A DNA stretch of 64,000 bases from Malachius bipustulatus (lineage: Eukaryota > Arthropoda > Insecta > Coleoptera > Melyridae), in assembly GCA_910589415.1 (NCBI GenBank), contig OU342636.1, positions 41,865,735 to 41,929,734 on the forward strand, read 5' to 3'. Positions 50,301 through 61,762 of the stretch are shown here, one piece after another; position 1 is the stretch's first letter, and each line of letters opens with the position of its first letter. The position numbers and the translations under genes are program-made. The notes under the pieces are model-generated. The model had not been told where the DNA came from, searched no databases, and worked only from the letters and a program-made list of their open reading frames with translations.

Positions 50301-53300
50301 TATATTTTGAGCCGTTCTCAATGTACAGGGTGGCTAAATTTCACTAATGTTTGAAATTTGTTTGCGAGATTCTTAGACATGTAGTTTTTAAAATATAGCT
50401 GGTAACCAACCTTAACCAAGCAGTCCACTTGAATTCACTACTTATTTAAACATGAATTTTTACCCTTTTATGTACCTAAGTACCATATATGAGAAAACCG
50501 TAGATGTGGGCAGGAGTAACAACAATGCATCACAGTCATCACATTCCCACACGCGGGTTGTGTATAATATTTATGGCCATTTCACTCGCCGAACATACGA
50601 TCGTGGTGTGGTGAGTAATTCAAACAGACAAATACAACCAATACAAGGATTAACAGACTAATGGACCAGTTCCATTTAACGAAAGTTAACAATTAAAAGA
50701 TTAACGGATTGACGAGTTAATGCCCACCTTTGTTGATTACCCACCTGATAACCATATCGTTTCCACACTTTCCACACTTCATGACAGGCTTGTATTCCTC
50801 CTGTCTAACATTAATTGCATCCTGCTGCAACGGCACAGGTTGTTCATTGAGGCGATTTCCGAGAGTTCCATCTATCACACCTAACCTTTCCATAACTGTT
50901 TTGAATACCTCTTTGTATTTATTTATCTGTTCTCGCCGAACCACATCTACATCTTTCACGCCATCACAAATTAGTTTCAAGTCATTCTCAAAGTTGGCAC
51001 GGAGCAAAGGTTTTGCTAGAGACACTTGAAGGCCAATATTGTTGTATCTGGAAGTAATTAAAGAATCTTACATTAAAAAACAATTACACATTAATAAGAC
51101 CAAAATCAGTGAATAATCGGGGCTAGGATGTATCGTTTATGAAAAAACTTACATAAATAATTTTAACGGGCATTTACGCTCTAACCTAGGGCTTCCTGAG
51201 GCAGACCAAACACACAGAGCCATCCAGTCACCTCGAAGCTGTAGACAACGCTGTTTCGGTCTCTTTATGACCTCATCAGTATAGCACATCGAGAAATAAC
51301 TAGAGGATGCATGCCAGGTCAGTCCAGGAAGCCAACTCTTAAATGAAAAATCGACACGGAACTCCGTGACTTCAAGAGCTGATTGCCATCTACCGATGGA
51401 GACAAGAACTAACGGCAGCACGACTGCTTGCTTGTGTCCATTCCCGATGGACTGTAATATATTATTTTACTTTTACAACTGTCCAATATGTTAACAGTTG
51501 ATAAACATCTGCTAAATATAATGTAAATAAAAGAAGAGCTCACCCTTCAACAAGACCCATTCCCAGAGTCCCAGGTACAAAGTAGGTGTTCTCGTGAAGT
51601 CCCACATATTCCCTTGATTTGATGGTATCAATGTGTTCAGCATGCGTAGCATCAGTCCCAATGCCATGCTTATCCATCAGTGCAATCAGTTCAGCTTCTG
51701 TGAGCAGTTTGGGGGCACTTGTTGAACTTTCTACCTATTCAGAAGAAGTATTATGACAAAATTATACCATGTTGGCTACATGATGCTAGGTAGGTACAGA
51801 AGAAAGACAGCTATATTCGGGTGCATGCACATTAAGAGAATATAGAGAATCAGACGTTGTCATATTGATATTGAAATTTACGAACCAACATCAATGTTCA
51901 ATGTTGACATTTTATCCGTGACCACTCAATATAATCCTGTATCTAGTACACAGATATTTCACTTTTTTTAGTCAAACATGTTTGATAATTTTTAAATTTC
52001 TACATAGTAGCTACTTACCATTTCTAAAACTGTAGGATTAAATGTATCTCCTTGTTGGTAATTATTAATTTCTTTCGTATTCCATTTTTCATACACGTAC
52101 ACATCCAAGTAGTTCCTTTCTAAAATGATCAGACCTTTGGCAATGAATTTTTCACCAGCAATGTCTACATTGACTACTGTTTCAAAGCCTTCAGCATCCT
52201 TATGGACACATGCTAAGAAATGTCTTACGATAAATTCGTACAAGCGTTGTTCATTACCAGTTAGCGAATTTGTATACTTTGTTGGATGAATTGGAGGATG
52301 GGCCTGAAAATGTGGGAAATTAATAATAAATTTTCTCTTGCAGCTAGAATCTTAACTAGAATCAGCTCTGGTGGTTTATGAACTCAATGTTTTCGTTTTG
52401 ATCACCTTTTGTCTGTATTTTTTACGAACACATATTTTCAAGTTTTATGTTTTAATTGAATAAAACAACTTAATATAATGACTTTAATTATTATTTTGGG
52501 AATTATCTGACTGCATAAATAATTTCATAGCTGCAAGAGATGTTAGGGATCAGTGTCCATGAAAAAATTGTTTGGAAATACTTTGCATAGATATGAAACA
52601 TTCAGTAGTTGTATTTATTATAATAATTTAAGGATAGATAGCTTTATATTTAGACGTCGAGGTCCCCACCCGGTTTGAAATATTGCAGACAAGAGAGGAG
52701 AGGATGCTGCTGCTGTTCAAATAGTCTTCTTGAAGAATATTTTCGTGAATACTTACCTTCATAGGTAAATTACCTTTCTATAAAATTAAATAGTCGCTGT
52801 AAAATAATTTTTACCTGATTTTTGGGTACATTTGGTAATATTGATTTATTCTTAAAATTACATTATCAAAAACACTCATAACATACACCATTAACACTTG
52901 TCAGTGTCCTGTCAAATGTATGATAACAAGCTGATCATTCTCACAATTCATAGCCTACTAGGTCTGAATAGAGTTGAAACAGAATATAACAAGTAATTCT
53001 TTAATCACCCTGCGCAAAACATACTAAATTACCTGGTCTGATTTTTTTCCTTGTCTAGGTCTTGGACCTCCTTCGTTCATTACCCTGTTAGCAAAACCAC
53101 CCCACCGTGGATCATCTCTTTGCATCTCAACTAAAGGAGTTAAATTTAGTTCTTTAGGAAAAATGTTTGTTTCTGTTCTGGGATAACTAATAAAACCTTG
53201 AGTGTATAACCTTTCAGCAATCTTCATAGCTTCTTTAGCATTAATTTTTAGCTTCTTAGAAGCGCTCTTTTCCATTTCCTGAAAAGAAAAGGGAATAATT

Positions 53301-56300
53301 CTTAGAATTATTATAATATAACGAATTGGGATTTGATATTATGGAAGATAAAAGAATGGGTTAAATAGTAGCGGATCATGGGTTTTATGACAGGTACTTG
53401 GTTTCTAGTACGTATTTTACATGACTAAAACTAATGATTTTATAATTCACATCTCGGTTGCCCTGCATGAACCAATGTGGAAGTAGAGAATGCTCTTATG
53501 TCTATCTATTTCCTGTCTACAAATCCTTCACTCAGTACTAAACACAACTCTTCTCTTTTACACTTGCACGATTGCATATCACTTCTCTAACTAAACAGTC
53601 TCACTTCACATTGACATTCCAAACAACTCTCTACTGTTCACTTACTAGCCTTCTTCTTATGAGCTTTGCTTCTGATCACTTTGGTCACTTCACTAATTAG
53701 ATTTAAATTTAGATTTAGATTCATCGTGAGTCAGTCACTGTGACACCTCCACTGCGACTTAAGGTCTATTGTGGCTCACATCTAGTCGTGCTGGTGCTAC
53801 ATTAACCCCATCAGGTCAGCCTTTTTGAGGAAGCTGATCATGTTATTTTATAATCTAAGGGTTTTAGGAATTGTGAAAGAATAATAATAATTATATGTAC
53901 TCACAATAGTGTCTAAAGGTAGAGGCCTCCATTTACTTTTTGGTTTACTTTCAACCTTTTCAACAGTCGCCAGAGGAGTTTCCTGACAAATATCCAAAAT
54001 GGCCTCACAAGAATTTTTATCGAATAACCTGTCTCTTTTCCAATTAAAGTCAGTTGTTAAATCTTTTACAGTATGATTCACTGAAATCAGAGTGTTTGAG
54101 ATGAATGAGCCAACTTTCAGTAAGCAATAATTTAGCCTACTTTTTATTCTCCAAAATGGTTCTGGAATAAAATTTTCAATTGCTTGGTAACGCTCTACCA
54201 CAAATCCCAAAGTCGGAAATTGACACGAGCCATAACTAATTAATTTATTGGCTAATTTTTGAGGAAACACTTTCTGTAAACGTAATGTTTGTAGTCGGGT
54301 GAACGCTGCTCCTGCAATACAATTTTCACAAATGTATTGAATGCTGTAGAGTACCGATTATCCGTGCATACACACAGACGAGTGCAGACCCTAATTTATT
54401 GATGGAATGCACAAATAAAAACCAGTTTGAAATATGTGTACAGTCGTGACTAAATAAAACCGGGGCAACTTTTTTGTTGTGCTGTGTTTGTGGCTTCCAG
54501 CATGTTAATGTAACTTTATTTAATTAAATCTTTTGGCGATGCTTGACAAAAGGAAATCTATCATAATTTATTGCAGTACCAAGAGGTAATATAATGTTAA
54601 TCGTAAAGAATGAACTTAAAAATGAGAAATGTAATTTTTTTTTTTAAGTTTCAATTTTTTTACAAACAAAATAGACTGTCATCTTTGCTGACAGCATGGA
54701 CACCAGATGGAAACATTGTTCAATTTAAAGCCACATTTAAACTAGAAAATTAAAACTGTCCCAGTTTTATTTGAATAGAACTGTACAGCACTTTGATTTC
54801 CATTTCAGCAGAACCTACCTATATTAGATATAAATACATATTTTATAAGAAAATGATCGTTTATGTAAGTAAAACTGTTATGTATATGTATATTTTGAAA
54901 TACGTACGACGCTTGTCATGTTCTGTACTAAGTGTACCTACTAATTTTTTATTTTTAAGCAGATATAAACAATAGATGGATTGTCCGGATTTTTCAATTA
55001 TCCGGGAGTGCTGATTTCCCAATTAACACGGATAATAGGGGTACTCTACTGTATTTACAATCTCTGAATTTAATTATTGCATGTAACATAATATTATATT
55101 GTCAAATAAAAATGAAAATACCCTGCTTAGTATCATAAGTACCATATAAAGTACAGCACTGAAAACTTAAAATGGCTCACCCAAAAGTTTCAATTTGATA
55201 ATAATTATTACAACTTTTTGTTTTTTAGTGGTAACTATTTTCTTTGTCAATCGATTTTAAAAGTTTCGGGTTGATCTTGAAGCTGAAACCTTAGAAAGTA
55301 GATACATTTTTGTTAAAAATATCCAGGCTGGGGGGATGCATCAAAAATGACCCATATGTGATATGTATTCGAGATTCTGTTTGATCCTGAATATTGACCT
55401 TCTTGCTCCAGATCATCTTCCCTTCTACGAGTTAATGTGAGTCAGTTTTACACCAAAATATTTTATTTAAATTTCAAATTGAGTTCTTTCAACGCATGAA
55501 GTGAATTTTGACTGCTTGTAGTCTGTTTTTTATTAAACACAACTTAGGATTCTGTAACGATGTAGGTCGGAAACTTGAAGTAATTTTACTAGACTTTTTT
55601 AAATTTTAGTAAACCTGTCATTGATTAATTAGTAATAGTAGCGACGATGAGTTAAATTCGAATTCTCAATAATTCTTAATTTTGGTGATGTAAAAAAAAA
55701 TAAACTATTACTTTTTTGACAATTTTATACTCATTAAAGCTCTTATTATTTCAAAATGTGTACTTTTTGCCCTTTGCCAGCTAATCTCAAATTTTAAAGT
55801 AGATCCAGTGTTGCTGGATAAACCTGTAAACATTGCTAAAAATTATTTTTATTGTCCCAGTTTTCACTTTGATGGTAGAAAGTTGGCCGCAACATGGTTT
55901 TGAAATTTGGTTCCCTCACTGAAAAATTTTGTCCCACAAGTTGTTGACATGCTCTTCAATATGATTGTGAAGAGCTGGACTTTTGTTAAATTCAGTTTTC
56001 GAAGAAATCTGAATGTATTTCGCATTTGGATCAGTTTTGATGTACCCCAACCCAAGGACCTGGAGAGGGTGCTTCACTAAAAGGATTCCACACCAGGCAA
56101 AGCACAGTAGAGGGGATACAATAGATCTTTTAGGTCGCAGTAACTAGATCACCCTCAATATACAAATACAAATAGAAATGTACCCCAACCGAGTCAGAAA
56201 TTTGTTTTTTCTTTTGTAAAATTCAATCCTCTCTTACCTAAGGTCTTAACTTCAAGATAGAATCGAGATTTAAAAAAAGGGTTGATGAATAAATCATATA

Positions 56301-58940
56301 GTTACCATTGAAAAACCAAAAAGTGTGATTTTTAAAGTAGAGCAGATGGACAAAATTTTTTTTGAATCGTTCTGATGTTTTATAGGTGTAACAATCTCCT
56401 TGGACTAGTTGGAAACAGTCCTCCAAACTTTTCAGATTTTGCAGCAACTGACCTGACGCTCTGTATAGCAGATATGTGCAAAATGAGGTTGCCAAAACAT
56501 GATAGCGTGTAAAATTAGCTCTGCAGTACAGAGAAAATAAACCAAAATGAAGATTTTTCTTGAAGAGGCGCTTCAAAAAAATTTTAGAAAATTAAAAAAA
56601 AATTTACAAGGTCGATTTTTTCTAAAAAAGGCCTTCATATTTTACTTAAAAAAAGTGGAATTTTGGCTTATTTTTGTTATAAACCAAAACGAAAACATCT
56701 TTGTTAATTTAATATTTGGATCTTATGATGAGAAATAACATTGGAAAGCTGGTTCAAAGATTTTAGTTTGAAACAAAAAACATAAAATTTTACCTGTTCT
56801 CAGGTCCAATTCTTGTCTTACATCGACTGCATCACTCACATTTTTATCAGGCTGTCCTAAATTGTTCAAAGCTCGGAATATAGAAGCAGCAGTGATTTCA
56901 GAAAACTTCGCCCTATAAATCCTCAAATTTTGCTTTATATCTTTACATACTTTGATAATTTCAAATCCTATATTCTCTCCTTCTCTGTCACAATCAGTCC
57001 ATATAATGAGACCTTGACATGATCTGATTTCTCTTTCCAATGTTTTCTGAAATGTAATACATTAATTTATTTACCTATTTAATTATTGATTCACCATATT
57101 TGATAATACAGAATCTTTTTTCCTTTTTAGTTACAAAATTTTTACAAAAATAAACAAACATTCCAGCAAGGATATGTGCCTGTACGCTGGAGTGGTGTGC
57201 TTAAAACTAAAAATATAATTTAAGAGTAAGAAAATAAATGACCAAGAATAAAAAAAACAATTATGAAGAATATATTTTTTACAGTAATGAAGATTGTACA
57301 ACTAAGGCAATAAGAATAAGAAATACTTTTATACCTACTTTAATGGGTTCGTAATCTGGAAGACAACCTTTTATAATAGGAGCATCAAATAAAGCCAAAG
57401 GACTGCAGGACATCCAACCACGAAAGTTCCCAACAAACTCATAGTTTAGTAAATGACCGGAGACTGATGTCATTGTCATTCGGCATTGCTGGCCTAAAAC
57501 GGTGGCATCGAATTCATAGATTTTATTATACTGTGACAATCCTTCTCTCTGAAAATATTAAGCAAGTAAATTACAATTATTGCTAAAAAATAAATATCAA
57601 AAATAGATTAAGTTAAAAAAAAGTTTATTTTTTTCGTTGATGTCTTTGATGATAAAAGGGCCTCAAATGCCAACCATACAAAAATGAAATTATTTGTGAA
57701 TGCAGTGTTGTTGGGATAAGATAAAATTTTAGAATATCTGTGGTTGAACTAAACATTAGTCTTCATACGTAAATAAAATAATTATGAAATGACTATTATT
57801 TAAATGAAATGGCATAATAATGTTAACAACCTGACTGATTTCATCAACTATCTCAATCATCTTAAAGATTTCCCTGGTCATAGGAGTAGGCTACTCTATA
57901 CCTCAGTCGACCAACAGATATAGTAATAAAACTGCGCAACAAACTTTTAAGGTCCAAGTAGTCACATCTGTAGGCAGATAGTGCCTTATTTATTGGTTAC
58001 CTGGTTCCGGTAAACCAATGAGAAGGGCATTCTAAGGTTTGTGTATATAATTCTTGTGTATAAGGATAAGGTCTGCCTACCTGGATTGTAAACTTACCGC
58101 GCACTTTTATTACTATATCTTTTGGCCGACTGAGGTATAGTAGCAGATAGTAAAATATGTAAATGGTGTCAAACCTTCAAAACAAAAAATTATACATAGT
58201 TACACCTTACCCACATCATGAAAAATAGTACAAAAATAAACCCCAGGAAGCAAAATTTTACAAAAATGATGGTTTCAATATAGTTTACATGTTAATGTCC
58301 AATCTTCTAGAGTTGAACTCAATCCTTTATCACTGACAACAATGAATTATCGATGTGTGTTACAGTTTGAGTCAGTTCATAAAGAGCAGTACTATTTCTA
58401 CATAAACAGACTTCACACTAATGTCTCAAAGCGGGGGATGGGTTCGAGATGAGCTGCATAAAAATTTACTCAGATGAAAAAACTAAGGTGATTGTTTACA
58501 TTAGCGGCATGGGTATAGGGCGATTTGGATACACAATTGGAGAAAGACCTTTTGCCACTTCAAATAAGAAAAATGCTCAGAGCTCTGGCTATGTTAGGGA
58601 ATATAGACCCAATTTTCGAGTTAATTATTGTCCTTTAACTATGTTCCGTTGTAGATTTATTTATTTTACTAACAGATATACCTACGTGTTTCAAACGAAG
58701 GAGTTTTGGGAGGGAAATGAAAAATTTTTAATTATAATTTACGCCCCTAGAATGCTTGCGCCCCTGGGCTATTGTAGTAGCCCTATTATCACAATGGTCA
58801 AGACGGTCCGCTTCTGATCTGAAATGTTCAGTATTTTAATTAATTCATAAAATACTTGCCCGTGTGGAATTGCCTCTCGATAGAATAGCTGCTATGTTTT
58901 TAGCAGCATCGTTTTTTTCAGCTACATTTAAATATTTCAT
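44395..58940 (-). CDS. Top3alpha: DNA topoisomerase 3-alpha
   Basis: Type IA topoisomerase; with BLM helicase and RMI1 it dissolves double Holliday junctions by passing single strands. Fifteen exons join in frame: 58940-58860, 57548-57339, 57046-56794, 54311-53905, 53278-53033, 52303-52019, 51734-51544, 51047-50745, 50086-49966, 48139-47995, 47452-47180, 47110-46985, 46536-46271, 45404-45185 and 44426-44395. They give 1052 residues (human 1001). The TOPRIM fold has VAEKNDAAK (catalytic Glu) and WTDCDREGENI (Asp-x-Asp-x-Glu). The catalytic tyrosine is in GFISYPRTETN, exon 5. HGIGTDATHAEHI is intact. The tail has MKCGKCGNDMVIR, CVGYPACKGALWLP, a GRF-type finger (GRKFYKCQ ... CNFFLW; GRKFYCCS ... 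CGFFKWKDDD), a polyglycine run, and a CCHC knuckle CGHCGQEGHMKNKC completed by the 32-base last exon. Intron 1 uses a GC donor. No mitochondrial presequence is evident before this start. Confidence 0.93.
46664..46963. repeat. 300-bp inverted-repeat element in Top3-alpha intron 12
   Basis: The left arm ctatggtggtcactttcaac ... gaaaagttgcacaatttta is mirrored by cataaaattgtgcaactttt ... gttgaatgtaaccaccctg. The arms are about 110 bases with diverged ends. It has no coding capacity. Confidence 0.75.
48991..49848. repeat. Long palindromic foldback element in Top3-alpha intron 9
   Basis: The left end tatacagggtgagtcattga mirrors tcaatgactcaccctgtata on the right. The arms of about 410 bases match nearly completely (ccattatac-type bases differ only singly; ggcccaatatcgctgtacgc against gcgtacagcgatattgggtc; cacccggtataaaaatttc near the centre at 49435). 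A fragment of this family is at 63660-63780 and a relative at 41170-41680. Confidence 0.85.
51165..51460 (-). mobile_element. GC-richer insertion carrying a hammerhead ribozyme
   Basis: About 300 bases with near-balanced base composition stand out from the AT-rich intron 7 of Top3-alpha. No protein-coding segment or inverted ends are recognised. Hammerheads in animals are often carried by Penelope-like and other small retroelements, so a solo terminal repeat of such an element is the likeliest source. The exact ends are not determined. Confidence 0.4.
51232..51293 (-). ncRNA. Type I hammerhead ribozyme, intronic and sense
   Basis: Reading the minus strand from 51293: helix I 5' strand CTCGA-TGT-GCTATA; core CTGATGA (51279-51273); helix II GGTC, loop ATAAAGA, GACC; core GAAA; helix III ACA, loop GCGT, TGT (sharing the last A of GAAA); cleavage triplet GTC (51246-51244); helix I 3' strand TACAGC-T-TCGAG, ending at 51232. 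Every invariant core base is present. Helix II is four perfect pairs opened by the G10.1-C11.1 pair. Helix III is a three-pair stem. Helix I forms 5 of 6 inner pairs, an internal loop, and five outer pairs. Self-cleavage is predicted between C 51244 and T 51243. It lies in intron 7 of Top3-alpha on the transcribed strand, so it should appear in the pre-mRNA. Activity is inferred, not shown. Confidence 0.8.
54343..55050. mobile_element. Pogo/Tigger-type MITE in Top3-alpha intron 3
   Basis: The inverted ends are ctgtagagtaccgattatcc (54344) and ggataataggggtactctac (55030), with tgta following, consistent with TA target sites. It has no transposase. A smaller element with different ends is inserted within it at 54441-54783. 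Confidence 0.7.
54441..54783. mobile_element. Mariner-type MITE nested in the pogo-type element
   Basis: The ends cagtcgtgactaaataaaac and gttttatttgaatagaactg mirror each other with a few mismatches and continue into ccggggcaac against gtcccag. TA is duplicated at 54439-54440 and 54784-54785. No coding capacity in 343 bases. Confidence 0.7.
55052..56793. other. Remainder of Top3-alpha intron 3
   Basis: No exon of Top3-alpha is missing here, since exons 3 and 4 join at a conserved position (RTG-AAFTR). I recognise no other gene or element in this AT-rich stretch. Confidence 0.5.
57896..58140. mobile_element. 245-bp MITE in Top3-alpha intron 1
   Basis: The inverted ends ctatacctcagtcgacc and ggccgactgaggtatag extend into agatatagtaataaaa against ttttattactatatct. 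It has no coding capacity. Confidence 0.75.
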
Positions 58941-60056
58941 AATAGGGGTGGATTTAAGACTGCAAAACCTTTTGTTAACTTTCCAGATTAGGGCAACAAG
59001 AAACATTTACTTAAATAACTTAGGTATTACACTCTTAAACTAGACAAACTGTCGTAACTTTAATGTGGATTAGGTAAATAATTATATTAGGTATAGTTTC
59101 TATTATTTATCAAGTTTCTGTAAATGTTATAACTTGAATAAATTTGAAAATTGTAAAATAGTGCTAGTGCTACTGAGTACTGACATTCATTATTATAACC
59201 TTTAAATTCTTGCGTTTGCCGCCTTCTTCTTCTTGACTGTTCTCTGAGTCTACTCTGTGTCTTCCTGGCTTCGCTACTTTGAAACTTGGCCAGTGCCGTT
59301 CTAAACGGTGATATACACTGCGTTCGGTTTTTGCATCTAAAAGTAGAGCTTAGCGGGTAATCAAAAAGAATCAAAAAGCAAAAAGAATCGATTCTTTAAA
59401 ATGGATTTTTCGATCTTCTTGATAAAAAATTTTCTCAAAAAATTGTTGTTCCTATTCAATTTAAAACTTTTTTTATCCAACTATATTTATACTATATTTA
59501 TAATCCAACTTAAAAAAAAAACTTAACTAAACTTTAGGTACGTCGGCTACAGGGGCGCGAAAGGAGATCGTCAAATGTCAATTGTCATTGTAAAATGTGA
59601 GGTGAAATCAAATACATACGCTAACTAACAATACCGGACACTTCGATACCTAAGTTCATATTGTAACGGCTGACGGTACAAAAAAAATCATGAAAATCAA
59701 AACTCAATAACATTAAAAAAATTTGTAAAAATTTCATTTTACTTTTTTCGAGAAAAAATAAAGATTTTTCTATAATAAATCTAGCACAAAGAAAACCACA
59801 AGCAAAAAGGATGGAAAGCAATATAATTTGACATTTATTTTATAAACAACCTCGCCGCGATTAATACTTTAAGTCAAAATAAAACCACATGACGTCATTG
59901 CCCAGTAATAACCAAAATTGTAACAGCAATCGGCATGCCGTGACCGTGTATACGTGTATGGGTAGAGTAACGTTATACTCTTTCCTGACCTTTTTTCTTC
60001 TTTGGGTCACAGCACATATTTTTTCCGACATGTTCACTACTTTAATACAGGTATAT

Positions 60057-60872
60057 TATCGTATGATCCACAAAATTTTTTGCAACTATTGCCTTGAATA
60101 AAATGAGGCATGTCTGCCAGATGAAACACAAACAATTGGTAGCAGGTGTGTAAGAACAATAAATAAAAACATGACTACTTGCATAAGTTGCATAATAAAC
60201 TTTTAAATAATGAAGTTTGTTAGCGTAACGGAACTAACCTGGAACAGTAACGACATCTGCTGAGTTTATTACTAATTTCAATTTTGCATTGGTTATATTT
60301 CAAGAAGAATTAACAACGTGAGTCGTTGTAGGGTACCTCTACAACGTACAACCCACAACCTGTATTACCGACACAGACGCTTACGAGCCTTAATGTCGGT
60401 AATACAGGTACCCTAAGTCGTGTAATCTCAGAAACTCAGAATATTCTTTCTTTCTGAATGAGGATTAAATAACATTTCAATTTGACGTTTCCGTTCGAGT
60501 TTAACTTTTTGAATGATTCAATTATCATTTACCATTTTATAATAATTTGACTTCCAAACCACAAACAATAACAGAATTAATGAAGAATGCTGGTCAAAAA
60601 TGGAATAAATAATTAAAAAGTGGCAATTAAGGTAGGTGTCTATAGTAATATACCAGTAATTTCAACAGGTTCTTATAAATTATAGTCATAAATTATGCTT
60701 TTGGAAATATCTTTAATATTTTTAGTGAAACTGACAGGAATTGAAATTTAATATGACACATGAGAATTTGAACTACTGAAGTTAATTTAAAATTATTTTA
60801 TTAAAATGAGACATTATTAAGGCACTAGTTGATGAAAAATTTTGTGGATCACAATTCACACCTCACACGATA
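60057..60872. repeat. Inverted-ended repeat element
   Basis: The left end tatcgtatgatccacaaaat and the right end attttgtggatcacaattc ... cacacgata are mirror copies, with a 14-base insertion on the right. The first 100 bases recur at 18015-18100 (tatcgtgtgttccacaaatt, atgaagcatgtcttgcag), showing a dispersed family. No protein is encoded. It contains the hairpin at 60359-60408. Confidence 0.6.
60359..60408. repeat. Perfect 15-bp hairpin
   Basis: cctgtattaccgaca and tgtcggtaatacagg pair perfectly around a 20-base loop. ggtacc lies on both sides (60332 and 60407). Role unknown. Confidence 0.7.
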
Positions 60873-61762
60873 TAAATGCCTATTTGTATTTAGTTTTGTT
60901 CAACAAAACTATCTGCCGACAAGTGCATTTAATTTAGATTAATCTTGAAGTTTAAATTACTTGTAACTAGAATGTGCAATACTAATGGCAATGACAAATT
61001 AATAATAATAAGATTGACTGGAGCTCATGCATGATACCATTAGTTCCTGCCAGGTTAGAGGAGGGCGCCAGGCGCTGTGCTGTTGCCAGTTTATCCATTT
61101 ACAATAATTCCTCTCTTATTAGCAATTTCTATGGTACCAGTTCTCTGTTTTTAAAGAAGAAGAACAGGCAAAGCAAAAATGTTGCAAAAAAAATGACAAC
61201 AAACAATCAAACAAAACTATCCAGATTCCAGATTCAGATTTCAGATTTCAGATTCCCAGACCGATCAGAAACAGGAAAGCCAAGCCACTGAATACTGAAT
61301 TAAACTAAACTAAAGGAAGAAGGAAGGGTTTTTCAATTTAAACAAATCGAAGCAGTGATAAAAACCGTGATGAAAGAAACAGAAGCACATTAATTACAAG
61401 AAAGCAAATTTCATCACTGCTACAAAATTTTATAAAGAGAACACCTGCTTTGGAAACTTTTACCCTTATTGTTGTGGTTTTAGGGTTATCTGTTATTATA
61501 TTCATATTTTTCAAAGTATTTCCCACAGTCTTCAGTATTATTTATTATATTTCAATAATTCTGATCAGCGTTTAAAAAATTGTGTTGGAGGCTAAAGGTA
61601 AGTTTCTACCAAGATTTCCATTTTGTTTCCTTGTAAATGAAGTACAAGAGTGAATTTTAATTTGTTTTCTAATTGGTAGGCAGTACTTACTACTTGTAAT
61701 TGGTAGATTTTACAACTTTATAAAGTTATAATAACAGCAAAATCATCTATAAATGAAACAGA

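Larger units (their letters stand above)
58941..61762. other. Divergent spacer between Top3-alpha and MARF1
   Basis: This holds the 5' regions of both genes. On the Top3-alpha side a possible 5' UTR exon ends at about 59200 (caagaatttaaag before a GT). On the MARF1 side a candidate 5' UTR donor (ctaaag then gtaagt) is at 61594. An inverted-repeat element occupies 60057-60872. A short tandem run of cagatt units lies at 61218-61255. No other protein-coding exon is supported. Confidence 0.5.

Noticed and set aside
58449..58817. 122-codon plus-strand frame in Top3-alpha intron 1
   Set aside because: No recognisable domain, no codon or splice support, and it lies in repeat-like sequence.
61031..61291. 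86-codon frame before MARF1
   Set aside because: It runs into a cagatt tandem repeat; no domain and no link to the MARF1 start.
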